From contig JALRMH010000006.1 in NCBI GenBank assembly GCA_026119935.1, positions 434,001-498,000 of the forward strand: DNA of 64,000 nucleotides, read 5' to 3'. Each line of letters starts with the position of its first letter. The stretch's first letter is position 1. Of the stretch, positions 33,301 through 46,200 are shown one piece after another. Position numbers and translations under genes: made by a program. Source of the DNA: Endothia cerciana (lineage: Eukaryota > Ascomycota > Sordariomycetes > Diaporthales > Cryphonectriaceae). Below the pieces are notes generated by a model. That model was not told the origin of the DNA. It did not search any database and saw nothing but the letters and a program-made list of their open reading frames with translations.

Positions 33301-33621
33301 TGAGGCGTTACCATGCCCAGCCGCCCGAAAGCCTGATCTCAAATGCGAAATATGGCCGATGAAGGGCCAGAGATAATTGAATTGTCGTGACAAAAGCTGC
33401 AAGTCTATGTGAAGTGAGATACCTTATAGCTCATTTAAGCTGATGTCCTGTAATCCGTCTTATCTTGAATGCAATATGCAGCTATGCAGCATACATATGT
33501 GATTTGCATGAGTTTAACTCATCCATTCGCTAGGTAGGAGAGACCCCCAACTTTCTTCCTCAAGATTCAACTACTTTGCTCGCCTCCAGTCATCAGTACT
33601 TTTGTTGACCGATCATCAGCT

Positions 33622-35763
33622 ATGACAGAATACTGTCACTACCACCGTTTACATATGGAGACGAAGGAAACCGTTGAGGCCCCAGAGGTACTTGGGTTCA
33701 CTGAATCTTCGGTGAATATACGTCAACATACCGGGACTGGGCTTGAACCCCCAAAAGCTGATTGCCCCAGGCCGAATATCGATGTTTCAGACCCTAAAAC
33801 TTCAGACAGGCCATCTCGTGACTGGCGCTTCTGGGCAATTTTCCCACCTGTTTGCCTCTCACAGCTCCCCATCGCTCTTAAGGCCACGATCCCGACTGCC
33901 TCCCTGCCTAAGATCTCGATTGATCTGAGTGCCGGAGATAACTGGGTATGGTACCTACTGACTAAGTAAGCCCTCCACTACCTGTAGAGTAGCTGGTAAA
34001 CAGTTGTACTGGAGGGGACACCGTTTCTAATGTCGTAGTACTGTGTTCATACCGTTCTTTGGCCAGTCTGCCTACGTCTTTGGTAGACACTGGACTATGA
34101 TTCTTGCCGTCGCTACCTTCGTCCTCTCGGGGTTGGCGTGGCTGGAGATGCGAGGTCCATTGCTATGCTCATTGGTATGTTTCCACTGACATCGCTCACA
34201 GTTTTCGTTCATATCCGTGTATGTTATTGTCCGTAATACTGAAGTTTCCATGTAGCCGGCCACACGGTACAGGGAGTGGGCGGAGCTGGCGTGAGTATCC
34301 TTGGAAATGTCTTCATTGTGGACTTGACTACAGTTCGTGAGCGTGGCAAATATATGGCTATAGTCTTTGGGGCGCTTGGACTTGGCCTTGCCCTCGGAGC
34401 CCCAATAGATGTTCTTTTGGCTCGAAACGCCTGGCGCTGGGTTTTCGTGAGTATACCCAAACGACCCCCTCCCTTTCATCTTCTGAGGTGTCGACCTTTC
34501 TCAGGTACCTCCGAAGACCTTCTTTCAAGCCAAATCAAGCCAATCGCTAATGTAATTTACTAGTGAGTGGCTCAACCCACCCATTGGTGGGCTGGCCCTG
34601 ATCATAATGCTTCTATTTCTGCATATCGACGCACCAGACCCCTTATAGTAAAATCGAGGCTTATAGCGAATGGACTGGATCGGCAACGGCCTCCTCGTTG
34701 GGAACGTCATTAGTATCTTGATTGCTCTCAGCTGGGCAGATACTAGAGATACCTGAGAATCTTAGAGAATTCTCGTCCCACTACTAATAGGCATTACAGA
34801 CTTAATCGCATTTTATATGTTTGAAGCCAATGAGCCGTGTAGAAATCCGGTTATTCCCTCCCGTCTTTTCAGTAACAGAACAGCGGCTGTTGCATTTGCA
34901 ATCACATTTCTTATGGGTGTACTATCGATTTGGAGATCCTATTTTGTTGCTTTTTATCTCGAAGGCGTGCTTCTGGCATCCTCGTCTAGAGCTGGCGTGT
35001 TATCACTCCCACCAGCTGGCGTGTTATCACTCCCACCAGCTCTCGTTTATATGCCTGCTTCTGTCTCAGAGGGCATTATACTCTCGAGGCTAAGACGTTA
35101 TAACCCAGTCCACATCCTGGCGTCTGGAATTGTCCTTTTCGCGAGTGGTTTATATATCGACTTTGATAAGGACTCCTCGCTCGCGAAAATTGTCCTCTAC
35201 CAAATGGCAGGGGAGTGGAGCACTGGAATGCTGAGTGAGTCACCTTGCTTCTACCACAGCATAAGCCATCACAATTTTTTCTAAAGTTTTCTGGGTCGTA
35301 ACGACCTTGCTTATATGATTCCAGTTGACAACCTTCCCCGCTGCAGACATGGTTTCTGCCAGTGCTCTTTGAGCGTACCTACGCGTTTATGGGAGCATCT
35401 GGGGTATTGCCGTGCTAGCGGCCATCTTCAACATCCACTTTAGAATTCTAGCCTCGTCTGGTGCTATCACTGGCCAGAATGTGCGGGGCGCGCTCGGTAG
35501 AGGTAATGGATACTCGCATGTTTCTGGATCTTATATATCTTCGTTGCCCGAGGTGACTCAAATTTAAGTCATCGAAGTGTATACCGACGCGCTGAAGAGA
35601 GTCTGGTATGTCTGTCTGGCCATAAGTGCCGCCGCATTTTTGATCACTATCTTGGAAAAGGGGATCGTGATGCAGACCTCCCTTGATGCTCCTCATCAGG
35701 ACAGACTTGGAAAGTCTGATCAAGACCCAGAGTCTGATGATCACCAGAAAACAGTTCAAGGGT
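33622..35763 (+). pseudogene. Broken 14-TMS MFS transporter (DHA2-like)
   Basis: Pieces in order: N-terminal tail and helix 1 (DWRFWAIFPPVCLSQLPIAL), motif-A region (FGQSAYVFGRHWTMILAVAT, about 34060), GHTVQGVGGAGVSILGNVFI, VRERGKYMAIVFGALGLGLA (about 34335), WLNPPIGGLALIIMLLFLHI, RMDWIGNGLLVGNVISILIA (about 34675), NPVIPSRLFSNRTAAVAFAI, YNPVHILASGIVLFASGLYI and the terminal YTDALKRVWYVCLAISAAAF. This is the DHA2 (drug:H+ antiporter-2) order. Stops (34650, 34755) and frame changes (34560, 35290) break it. A 24-bp unit containing GGCGTGTTATCACTCCCACC is duplicated in tandem at about 34992-35039, adding eight residues in a helix. Some GT-AG introns are still recognisable. Confidence 0.8.
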
Positions 35764-36164
35764 AATGGATGCCGAGCGCCATTGCGGAAGCAGCAATTGG
35801 ATGTGGATTCCAATCGACGCCCATGTCGACCAGAGAGATCAGCACAGGACCATCATCTTAGAACCAGACCAATTATTCCCAAGTCCCAGCAGATGACACA
35901 CGTGCAGATTCCCAACTAGCATCCCGGGAAATGGTTCATTTGGCTGAGCTTCTGAGATAGATATATGGCAAGTTGTATCTTCGTGGAATTGGGGAGGACT
36001 GAAGACGCACCCAGTTGGACGGAGCCTGTGGGTGTATCCTGATTTTAGAAGCAAACTTAGGTGCAAAGAGTAACCGTCTGGTCATTCCTTTCTATGCTAT
36101 CTCTAAACAGTCACTATGTAGAAACTCACCCCGTCATAGCATGTCTGCAGTTTTGGATATATAT

Positions 36165-36420
36165 TCTCATAGCTTGACTTCAACGTCCAGCTTCTTCGCT
36201 AGCGCTTTCCCAAAGCCCTTATCTACCTTAGCGAAAACCTTGATGAAGTCTGTCTCGATTTACCCTTTCAATATTTATCCAAGTTACCGACAACATTATT
36301 AATAAGCATGCCCTGCTTGTCCTTCTCACCTGTAAACTTCTACAACATGCGCGACTGCCCAAAGTCGTTATCTTCAACCTTAGACAGCTAAAGTCCAGCT
36401 CTTTAGACTAAATTACTCAG
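36165..36420 (-). pseudogene. Catalase C-terminal relic, AT-rich
   Basis: On the minus strand, KVEDNDFGQSRML, a stop, KFTGEKDKQGMLINNVVGNL and, after stops and a frame change, FIKVFAKVDKGFGKALAKKL DVEVKL before a stop. These correspond in order to the C-terminal part of monofunctional haem catalases: the D-D-F-x-Q-x-x-x-L-W element, the block with N-V/I-x-G-H-L, and the F-x-x-V-D-x-x-[FL]-G-x-x-[IL]-A-x-x-[IL]-G-V end. No catalytic haem-binding core is left. The surroundings (36100-36560) are AT-rich with TATA-like words, unlike the rest of the window, in keeping with RIP-type C-to-T decay. Family assignment is by eye. Confidence 0.5.
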
Positions 36421-36599
36421 ATTCCCTTGGATATGTTTATATCTAATATATCTGTTGAGTCTATGTATTAATCCTAACCCTAAGTTATTCTCCTAGTATT
36501 CTTTATGTAAGAAATGCCTAGGGCGGGGTATTAATCCCTTGTGCTTTGCTGTTCTGTTGGTGGTGACCAGTTCTGTAACCTGTATGTTGGATGGGTTAT

Positions 36600-36885
36600 A
36601 ACAGCCAACTATATTACTATAGCTGTCCGCATCAACGATCGGGGCTTCGAACAAAGACAAGACGAAAGAAAGGCAATAGCCAACCATGGAAATTCAAGCC
36701 CCAAGCCAACACAGGAAAGAAATACCAACATCGACGAAACAACAAGCATACAAGCACAGCTTACAGCAGCACAAAACACTCTGGGACCAATGGAGCTCAA
36801 CGCTACCAACAGATGACCACAAGGAAGGAAGTGTCTCAACTGCGGAAAAGAAGGACACTTCGCAACCATAACAACAACTCAGCCA
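36600..36885 (+). mobile_element. Retrotransposon Gag fragment with zinc knuckle
   Basis: One plus-strand frame reads VRINDRGFEQRQDERK (the Ty3/Gypsy-type Gag element R-I-D-N-R-x-x-E-R), then a polar Gln/Thr/Asn-rich linker, LGPMELNATNR, a TGA stop, and KCLNCGKEGHFAT at about 36829-36867. That last part is a CCHC zinc knuckle in which the final Cys position is Thr. The GPMELNA block just before the knuckle is characteristic of fungal Gypsy Gag proteins. The stop sits where an Arg codon CGA is likely (CGA to TGA is a C-to-T change). No protease, reverse transcriptase or LTR was found, so it is an isolated fragment. Confidence 0.65.
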
Positions 36886-36899
36886 AGGGTCTCAAAACA

Positions 36900-39262
36900 T
36901 AACCCGTCAAGCATGGCGCTTGTGAGCTGTGATGCAAGACTCGCCACAATTGCCGTGAGGGTTGCAACCACAAGCGCCAGCCAAAGCAGGCCAAGCGAAG
37001 ATGCTGAAAGTGGGGCGCTGTCTGTTTCATGGGACAAGCCGCGGTAGGCGACGATTGGCACCAGATGTTGTCAGCTTCCAGCACCTTGCGGCAGCGATGT
37101 AACACACCCAGCCATTTAAGCTCGACGGAAAACATGTGAAAGCCGACCACCTGCCCAGTGACTCACAACAGACGAGGAAGTTGACATTGAGCATGTTGAT
37201 AATAAATAGTAATGTTGTATTGTTCTTCGGGGGCCAGGAAAAGAGGAGCCGAGGCGTTTTGAAGCTGGAGGGGTTCTGTCTCGGAGAACCATCACGTTCC
37301 CGGGCTTCACAGGTTCCCAGGTGGAGGCTTTCATGTGATAATGGTGGACGGCGGTCTCCATCGAAATGGGCGAGTCTCCCTTGAGCACATCTCCGGGAAT
37401 TGTGTTTCTTCCTTCAAGCACCCCGACATCTCTTTCTCATCGCGTCATCGCTGCAGCGGCCGTTTCCCTCGCCTCCCCGCGCGCCGTTGACTGACTAGTG
37501 AATTCGGAAGCCTCTAGCCTCGACTAAGCGGCGTGGGAGCGTAGAACTTATGTACCTATTAGAAGCGCCACCGCCATTGTTTCTTTTACCCAGCATACCT
37601 TCTTCGTTGACCTTGGCGAGCAAGCGGTCTGCACCCAGACGTTCGGAGGCCGCTCGTGGCAGCGGCCTGGTCCGTTGCATCTGCGACGCATGATTCCGCC
37701 TTGACCGCTGAAGAATCCTAGCTTCAGTGAGGACGGAAAGTTGACGTGATAGGACCAGAGAACCTCTGTCTCTTAACAGCTCGTGATATCACAGCGATCT
37801 TGGCTCTATCTGCTACTCCTTGCCCTCACCACGAGTTGCGTGGAGAACCTTCCATCAGCACCTCGAGACTCCACAACAGATCAGGAGCCAGAAGCCCTGG
37901 AAGCTCGCGAGAACAACCTTGTCGATCCCGGAGTCTCCACCGCGGGGCACAGGATTCGGCTCTCACACTGAAGAACGAGATCTGCCGCACACAGTACCGG
38001 ATCCCTTGAAGTCGCACTACTCCTTGTCACTGTTTCAGTAGTTCGGCATTTTTCGCTACTGCTATCATTTCTCTTGGCTTTGTTCTCCATCGTCGCTGGT
38101 CTCTGCTTTTCACAACACTCGATAAGCCTCAACGTGTGTGATATGCCGTTCGCTGTTGGCATCTCGATCTTCTGGGCCTTTTCCTGACCGCTCCCGCCTG
38201 GACTTGGCGCCTGGTGGATCGCGGCGTGGGGTTGATTTTGGGACTCGCGGGGCGGCTTCTCGGACCCTTGGGCTACTGCAGTCTTCGTCAACAAGCGGCA
38301 TCGTGTGTCTCGAATGTCTTCCGTTGACCGCTGGACATTAGGGGCTTGATCCATTCTGGTACACAGTCTTGATACCGATTGCCTTCGGGCCTGCATCAAA
38401 GCCGAAAGTATCGTTGGCGATTTCCGAATCACTTTCAGCAGTTCTCGCTGGCCGAAGTCAGATCTGCGTCCAACCTCTGGCTGCGATTCTGGGCACAGAT
38501 ACTTTTCCTTCCGCTATCCTGGACCTGGCCTCGTCTCGCCTAGCCAAAGGGAACAGCGGTCACGGAGACTCTTGGTCAAGGGGTCCCGCAGGGCGACAGC
38601 GGCTGGCGTGGTTATACCTAACCCACCCACGAGGGATCCCACCTGCGTTCAGCCCCCGGTACGCATGCAACTTTGTGTGCGCCTACTGCAGGTTCTAGTA
38701 GCACATGCGCAGCAGCTCCGAGACCAAGGCGCCAATAGAGGCGCTTTTGTTCTGCGTCTTCGCCTCCACCCGGCCAATCTGGTGAGGCCCGTCACCCGAG
38801 GGGCAACACGCGACCGGTTGTTGGACAAATAAATATTACCTACAGACGCTGCAGACACAGAGTGGTCTAGGCATCTCGACGCGAGATACGACAACTCAGG
38901 ATTCCCCCCCTCCCCGGTGAAGACCGGACGACCCGCACAGTCGAGAGGGGGATAATCACAGATTGCTCTTCACGATCTCTTCACCCGGCTTCTCAGCCCC
39001 TGAATTCGCTCATCAATACGACTGGTTGACCGCAACTCCTCACCAAGTCAGACTTGTGTGCCCGCACGAGGCCGGAGTCATAATAGACGACAGAATCTTC
39101 GTCCCGGTCCCTTGCCCTGCCGCAGCAACTCCGCTATTCTCTTTTTCAGTGTTTTTGTCGTCGAGCAAGATTTGGTGGTGGCGTGTACCAAAAGACAGCA
39201 ATAGTACAAGGGAAACAATTCCATGCCCCGGTGCTCACCGAACCCCCTCCACTTGCACAACA
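36900..39262. other. No gene recognised; upstream region of 39.3-kb gene at right
   Basis: About 2.4 kb with no supportable gene. A minus-strand frame at 37881-38432 (183 codons) is rich in Arg/Ser/Thr with no domain, and I do not call it. A minus-strand hydrophobic run (LLWLALVVATLTAIVASLAS) at about 36930-37000 has no context. The right end (about 38940-39262) is the 5' leader of the next gene. Confidence 0.4.
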
Positions 39263-40261
39263 ATGGCCGTACCACCAGAACCTCGATCTCACTCGAGAAC
39301 AAGCTTTTACTCAACAACAACGTACCACTCCTTCCAAGATATCGAATTATATGACCCGGGTCGCCGGCCAGAGGACAGCGCTACCTCAACGGCGAGGAGC
39401 CCAGAAGCTCCCTACTCCAAGGAGGCACCGCTCACAAGGTCAAGGGCGTCCCGGCGGGATGATCCCGACACTCACCCTTCGTCCTTCCAGATGGTCCGTC
39501 AGGACTCCGGCTATGAGTCTGGTACACCTCCTCCACGCAGCTCAGGCTCCGCCAGAAGACGATGGCGAAGCTCCGGGCAGACCTCTCCATCACCGCCGAG
39601 GACAGACCGGCCCCAGAAGCGGCCCCCCCTCCGGCGCTCTGGGGCAGGCGGGCCGACCTCCCACGTACCGGGCCGGTCCAGCCTGACCTTGTCTCGCCCG
39701 ACATCGCTGAGCCAGCAGCAACAACAGAACCTCAACCGCAAGCACTCATATTTCCAGTTCCCATCGCCGGAGCACCTGGACAACCAGGAACAATCATCGT
39801 CAGCTCGCCCTAGTATAGACCTCGCCCCCGTCATCCTCAAGGTCAACACCGCCAACGCCAACTGCACCAATGAGCATTCAGACTCGTCCTCGCAGCACGA
39901 TCGCTACGACTGTGCCGACGCGCCAGTCTCTCCCCTATCTCCCCAAGTCCCTCCGCAAACGACTCACTATTGGACATCAGACCGCACCCGGCGGCTCGAG
40001 TACGCCGCCATCGACGCCGCCAGCAGAGGTGTACGCGGTTGGGTCATGCGCAACATGGTCCCGGAGTGTTTTGTGCCCAAGAATAATCGACGGGTCGGTT
40101 TCGACGACGACGGCGGCAGCGTGCGCCGGTATCGCCTGGATCTCGAGATCGAGTGTCCCGAGGACTCGGTACCCCCGAGTCCTGTGGGCGAGCAGCCCAG
40201 AGGTTTCCGGGCCCGCGGCTCGAGGCCGAGTTGGTGGGCGAGATTGAGGGGTGGCACGTGA
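39263..40261 (+). CDS. Conserved hypothetical protein, mostly disordered
   Basis: A single exon of 332 aa. I start at 39263 (MAVPPEPRSHSRTSFYSTTT), because the in-frame extension upstream to 38963 looks like leader sequence. Residues 1-230 are Ser/Pro/Arg-rich and disordered, with a Gln run (SQQQQQNLNRKHSYF). The conserved-looking part is C-terminal: RRLEYAAIDAASRGVRGWVM, PECFVPKNNRRVGFDDDGGS, VRRYRLDLE. I recognise this general arrangement from Sordariomycete genomes as a hypothetical protein but know no function. Basic residues and lack of signal or membrane segment suggest a cytosolic or nuclear protein. No break is seen. Confidence 0.7.
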   Translation: MAVPPEPRSHSRTSFYSTTTYHSFQDIELYDPGRRPEDSATSTARSPEAPYSKEAPLTRSRASRRDDPDTHPSSFQMVRQDSGYESGTPPPRSSGSARRRWRSSGQTSPSPPRTDRPQKRPPLRRSGAGGPTSHVPGRSSLTLSRPTSLSQQQQQNLNRKHSYFQFPSPEHLDNQEQSSSARPSIDLAPVILKVNTANANCTNEHSDSSSQHDRYDCADAPVSPLSPQVPPQTTHYWTSDRTRRLEYAAIDAASRGVRGWVMRNMVPECFVPKNNRRVGFDDDGGSVRRYRLDLEIECPEDSVPPSPVGEQPRGFRARGSRPSWWARLRGGT

Positions 40262-43200
40262 GGAGGACAAACGGTCTTTCAACTTCCAAGGTTTCCGAGC
40301 GGGCATTTTTGGCGTTAAATCATCAAAGCATTTGCAATTTTGTTCATCTAATATCCCTGCGAAGGGGGAGACAGAAAGACGCAGTAGATACAACCACCAG
40401 CATATTTGCACTGTCACAACGGCGTTATATACCCACCATTTTATTTCAGCATAGGAATGGACAGCACTGGAGGGGATACTATGCATAGCAGACAGAATAA
40501 GATTTTTTTTGAGGACAGACTAGGGTAAGCGCTCAAACTATGGAAGCACATGCTCTGAACTTTGGGAGTCGAACATGACTGACTATATGAGCCTGGTCTC
40601 AGGTGAATACCAATGTGTGCATCAGAACCACCACCAAACGCGAGCACTATACTCCTCAGTGTGACTCCATGGCTATTAGCGGCGTCTCAGGACTTTTCAA
40701 TAATTTCTGACTACACTCAAGACAGTGTATCATGGACTCAACCTGGACATCCCCAAAAGACATCGGCCACCCGGTGGTAGTGCTCATACACATAACATGG
40801 CACACTGATTATCAGTAAAGCTAAACAGACACCTCTGAAATAAGTCATTCCCATCATGCCAACCTGGTCAGGAATTCACATCCGTACTTAAACGTTCAGG
40901 CGGACCCCATCAAACTTCGCGCCAAGCAGCGTATCTAGATTTGCCACTGTGGAGATGGGTTACCTACGAATGTGTCAAGTCCGCAATCATGTTTGTCTGA
41001 TGACCGTATGGTGACTAGCGTCCACCCAGTCGAAACAAGTCTCACGTAAATCCGGATCTGATCACTGTCATCAAGTACCTGGACATGACATGAAGCCCTA
41101 ACTTCAGCGAAATTCATAACAGCCGCTGCTCCTTGTACAGAGGCCTAAACAGTCAATCAAGTTTACATGGCCAATCTACCAGATATTTTTCAGTTGCATG
41201 GTCACTTGCCTCATGGAATTGTCTCAAATTCTCGGATCTGAGTGATGAGAGAAAGTGCTGGATCGACGGACATCGTGAGCTCGTGAAGCACCGGGCAGGG
41301 CTTCGAAGGCCCATTGAGACTGGAGATATCCCATGGTATCTTCAGGGTAGAGCAGTCACAACAATGATCCACGTGTGGTTGCTAGTGTTCTCAGACACGA
41401 CATTGAGATTATCGCTATCATGCTGACGTGCTTAGTCCCAGAGCCAGTTAACACAACCCTCGGTTTCATTTATGACCCTGAATCCGCCTCTGAGAGCATA
41501 CGGCATATCCATCCTAATGTACGACTCGGGGCTGGGGTACAATGCTTATTCTGGCGTTGTGATCAAGCAGCTCGTGGTGCCGGGTCCATGCATGGTGGCT
41601 GTTGGATGACGCGGCCGCGGGCGCAGCATACCCAGGTATACAACAGCGCGGATGAGTACGTTCACCGCATGCTCACGTACGACAGCTCCGTGAATACTAT
41701 CCAGGAGGGTATCACTTCGTACAATGCGCTAGGGTGGTCTGGTGGTACTGCCACGACGCTCGCGATGCTGCAGAACACCATGATCGCTCTAGTCCGTCAA
41801 TTGATAGATTCATGGTGCCATCTGTGCCACGTACATTTAGAACATGACCTACCATAAGTTGTATACAAGACCATCATCACAGTATGCTGAGCCGAGGGAG
41901 GTGATGATTTCACCGAGTTCTCTAAGGAAGTTGGCACGATGGCAATTACGCCATCACATTTCACAAGGGAGCTGATGGACAGTCGGTGGGAGCAAGGTTC
42001 TTATTCCGATGCAGACCATGTTGAATAAGGCAGTCAATCCGGACATTCCTGACAAACTGCACTCTGCCTTCTTCGGGGGCACGTTGGTCACGTTGGCCAC
42101 GTTGATAAATGTAAATCACTATGCATCTGTTGTCAGTTCGCAGCAGCTCTCGGCTTGTCATTCGTAAGTACAAGGTGGATATCATCACCATACCATTCTT
42201 AATGCCTAGGGTGTGATCTTATCACAGGTGTATGACGGAGATCTTTGCAGATTATTTTACTACTAACTGTTTGAGGGGATACGCTGAGAGAAAGTTGGGG
42301 GTGGATCGATAATCGCGGCCCATCATCGCCAACTACCCGCTACAGCGTTCTGCCTATTTCTAAAGAGCCTGTCCAGACCTTTTATATGCCGATACGCTGG
42401 GTGCATGCCACACCCCAGAAGATTTCGTTTCACAAGCCGGCTCCAACTTGTTTTGTAACACTCAGGAGTGACAACTACATGCGGTCACCGATGGAAGAAG
42501 AAGTTATGGCATCTGGTCCTCCAACCGGGATGGTACAAAATGTTGTCTTTTGTTGCCAGACTTGGAGACCGAGTTTCCACCTTGATACGTGGTCGCGCAC
42601 TCCTTGGACGGTTCTTCCAAGAACAAATCGACCAGATGAGCCCCGTGAGCGTAGTATGTGTGAAGCTAAACATCAGATACAGTCATATTCGGAAACTGGG
42701 GGGGGGGGTACTAGATGCAAGGCTACTCGCATGACTTGATCATTTGCCAACCTGATCAGGCTTCAGGCATTTAATTTAGGTGTAATTAAAAAGAAATAGG
42801 TCACACTCCTTAACCCCCCCCCCCCAAAAAAAAAACCATGGTGACCATCTGTATAACGTAATAGTGACATATTCTCGGGCGTCTTTAGCTAATTATAGGG
42901 ACCATACGCCCGAAAGCCAAGGCCTCAAGCGGACTCCTTGATCTGAGATACATAAGGGCCATTTTAGTATCTTCGGTATCGAAGATATTCATGAACGAAT
43001 AGGATCCCTGATGTGCCCTCTGGTCCGTGGCTCCTTCTAACATTTTATCTGATAGGAAGCGCGCACGATCCTGTTCGAGCTTCAGCTGAATCAGAGCCTG
43101 GGTTGAGCCGCGCGAGCGAAAGGACATTCTCCGGACTACCTAGGTGTAGCCCTCACACACGGTTGCCTGAAGCTCCACATACCTCTCTATTCAGGCACAA

Positions 43201-46200
43201 GGTTTGGGTACCCGTTGTTGTGATCTTTTCTCTTCAGCTGACGGATTGAATCCCGATGTTTCCGTGAGTCTTCACACATGATCAACGGTCACGTATCAGT
43301 TGGTCGACCTGCGATCAAGGCTTGGTTGGCGTCTATGCAGTGCATACAGACGTTGGGCTGATCACCCGAATTTGGCTAGGCATATATGACCCATGAGACC
43401 AGAAGCTATGCAGTATGTTGATCATGACTCTGAATAGAACAACGCGAGGACCGTACGGTCATTTCGGTGTGGCACAGGTGCGACGTGGCCCGGGCGTTAA
43501 GGAACCTTCCGCAGATCCACGGACAGACAGAAACACAAGTCAGTGCGAATGCTCGATTCGGACCAGGAGGGCCGTGTGCAGGGCTGGAGAGCCAAGGCAC
43601 AGTCCCGATCAGGATGTGAGATGCGCCGTGGTATGTAGGGATGCCCGCCTCTAGGCCAAAGTGGTCGGACTCTTGGGATTTCCGACGATCATAATTTGAC
43701 GATCCCATTCTCGAATGACTCGCAATCCGGGCTCAACTTCAGTTGTAGGTTCTGGTTTTGGATGTCGTTCAGATGTGTCGAACCATAGCTGTTTTTACCT
43801 TTGTGTGCTGCAAATTAGGCTGACGTGTTCCAGCTCGATTACCTGGGCAATATAATCGGACACTTTCATCCCGCTTGACCTATCGACGCGAATTCCAGTG
43901 CGTACAAGGCAGGGTATTGATTCAAAAGGCCGATACCTGATCCAACACAGATTTAGCGAAAAATTTACGGTACTGCCGAAGGGGGGGGGGCTCTACTTGG
44001 GTTATGAGTATGACTTATTTCTACGTAAAGACACGGAGGCGTCATAGGTACTGACGATGACTAGGAAACGGTGGCTTTGTGTGATAGACTAGAGACCGTA
44101 ATAGGTACTGTACTTCTGATTGAGTACGTCCTGGGATACGAGAGATGCGCCATGTCTACTGCGAGGCCTGTCAAACATAGCACGGGCTGATATGGACCGC
44201 AAGAATATCATTGGGCACTTCCAGCTGGGACTCGGGTTTGGCAAGAATCAGTAGAGCAGCAGCAGTTGTGATGAGTATGGCTTGATCGGACCGAAGGAAG
44301 GCAAAAGGGACAATCTCAGCCGCAACGCAGCCCTAGTGAGGAGCTCACATGCGTATAGTAAGGGGAGCGTCAGCGTCATGTGTGTAACCAACGGGCCGCT
44401 ACACCTGATCTCGCTTGGGTCGTATTGGATGTTCATATGGTAGGATTGCGGTTGGTACGACAGTGAAGTACAGCATGCGAATTGGAGGCGATTTAAGCAG
44501 CGCACTTTTGGCCACCCCCCCCCCCCCCAAAACCCCCGAGGCGTTCCAACGTCGTGCATGGGGGCATGGTTACGGTATTACTGTGCCCCTATTGTGCACG
44601 CACGGATTTCTCGTGACAGCTAATTTGGGCATGATTCGCGACGTCAATGCTGGAAATGGATATTTGATTACACACCGTCCATGTCCACGGCTCGTACTCA
44701 CCTTAGAATTCCCCTCGCTGTCGGACATGGCCTATTTCAAAAGAAGCTCACAGCATGGGGACCACCGGGTGCCTTCCGCTCCATGAGAGAAGAGCTGAGG
44801 CAAAAGTCCCCGGGCAGAAAGGTGGGTCTTGAAAAGTATCAACAACCTTTTATGGAGTACTAATGGGCTGGGAGGCATCTGCCAACACTCGCAACATAAC
44901 ATAATGTAGGATTGCAGGAACGTACGAAAGTACTCCGTATGGTCATTGCGACGAGTCTCTCTTGTCGGCCCTTAGGTGAGTACTCTTTCGTCCCGTGTCC
45001 GCGAAACCTTGGAAGGATGCGAGGACGCCCCACCGCTAGATGACCCTTGCTAGGGTGGGTGGAAGATGTATGGTCCTTCCAGGCAACAACATAGTCCATT
45101 ATTATCATGCTTACTAGGAGGATCCATTCGCTGCCGGGGTTCCGTACGGATTACTCGACGTCAGGATCGCAATCATGTCCGAAGCGGCCTCCGCTAAGTC
45201 GTTGTTGGTGCCTCCTGATTTGACAGCACATATGCTATCTTCCCGGCTATGAATGAGCAGTTAATTCCCGGCAGCTCTGTATGATAAGCATAGACTCGTG
45301 GGTCGTCGTCCGCGTGATGTGGTGTGCCAAGCATCATGTTCTTATGATGAATCCCGAATTCTCGTATTGGCGACTATAACATAGTGTGTGAACCCGTACA
45401 ATGGGTCGTTGGTTGGCTCTTCCGCTGTCTGATGAATACTAAATATGCTGGTCTATTTCTCTATAGCTAAACAGACAGTGATGTCTACCACCCGGTGCGT
45501 GGCACGAGATATGCGGCTGTCGTGTTCGGAACAGATTGGCTGGGGACTAAAACCAGACCGCCCCTCTCGCAAGCTCAGAGAAGGAAAGAAGAAAATTGTC
45601 ACTTGCGCCGAGACCCTGTCCTGCAGCAAGCAACACACAGAGGCACGCACGTACGTGTCCCCCCTCCGATCGAATGGGTGGAGTGCTTACCTGCTAAAAA
45701 CCTTACCTGGATACCTCGACCCAATAAGGTAGACGCAGGACCAGCGCAAGCATAGCTAGGTTGGTGACCTGTCATCAAGCCCAGCCAGCCACAATCGGAT
45801 GCAACTGGTAGGTGTTGGCTGCACTGGAACCCCACCGGCGCATAATTACAACGCACCCTTGTTATGTTAGCAAATCGCTACATGCGCTGACGTCCCCATT
45901 TGAAATCCGGTTGAGGCACCTTTGTGTGGGAGTGGGGTCCGGTGAGATTCTTAATTTTTTTTTGATGATGAGCTCCTCTAGTGGATTCATGCATATGCTG
46001 CTCGGGGCTCGATGTCACCTGCGCATGCTGCAGTGGCTGTGATAGGCAGACCGGTCTTGTTGTCTTCAAAGGGGGCAGATCGATGATCGATGATGGGGTC
46101 CCAGGCGCTGTGGAGACGGCTATGTGCCATGAAAAGACGGGGTGCCGATCGACATACTGCAGGCCTCGGAATAAGTCTCGAGCCCCCGTCAGCAGAGCAG

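Noticed and set aside
17066..35763. Possible secondary-metabolite cluster (two MFS genes, a hydrolase-like gene, a GCR1_C gene)
   Set aside because: No polyketide synthase, NRPS, terpene synthase or P450 is present, and most members are broken.
36600..36885. Complete LTR retrotransposon
   Set aside because: Only a Gag scrap is present; no LTRs, primer-binding site, protease or reverse transcriptase were found nearby.
41375..41857. 160-codon plus-strand frame in the gene desert
   Set aside because: Some coding-like text but no domain and no partner exons; another frame looks equally plausible in the middle.
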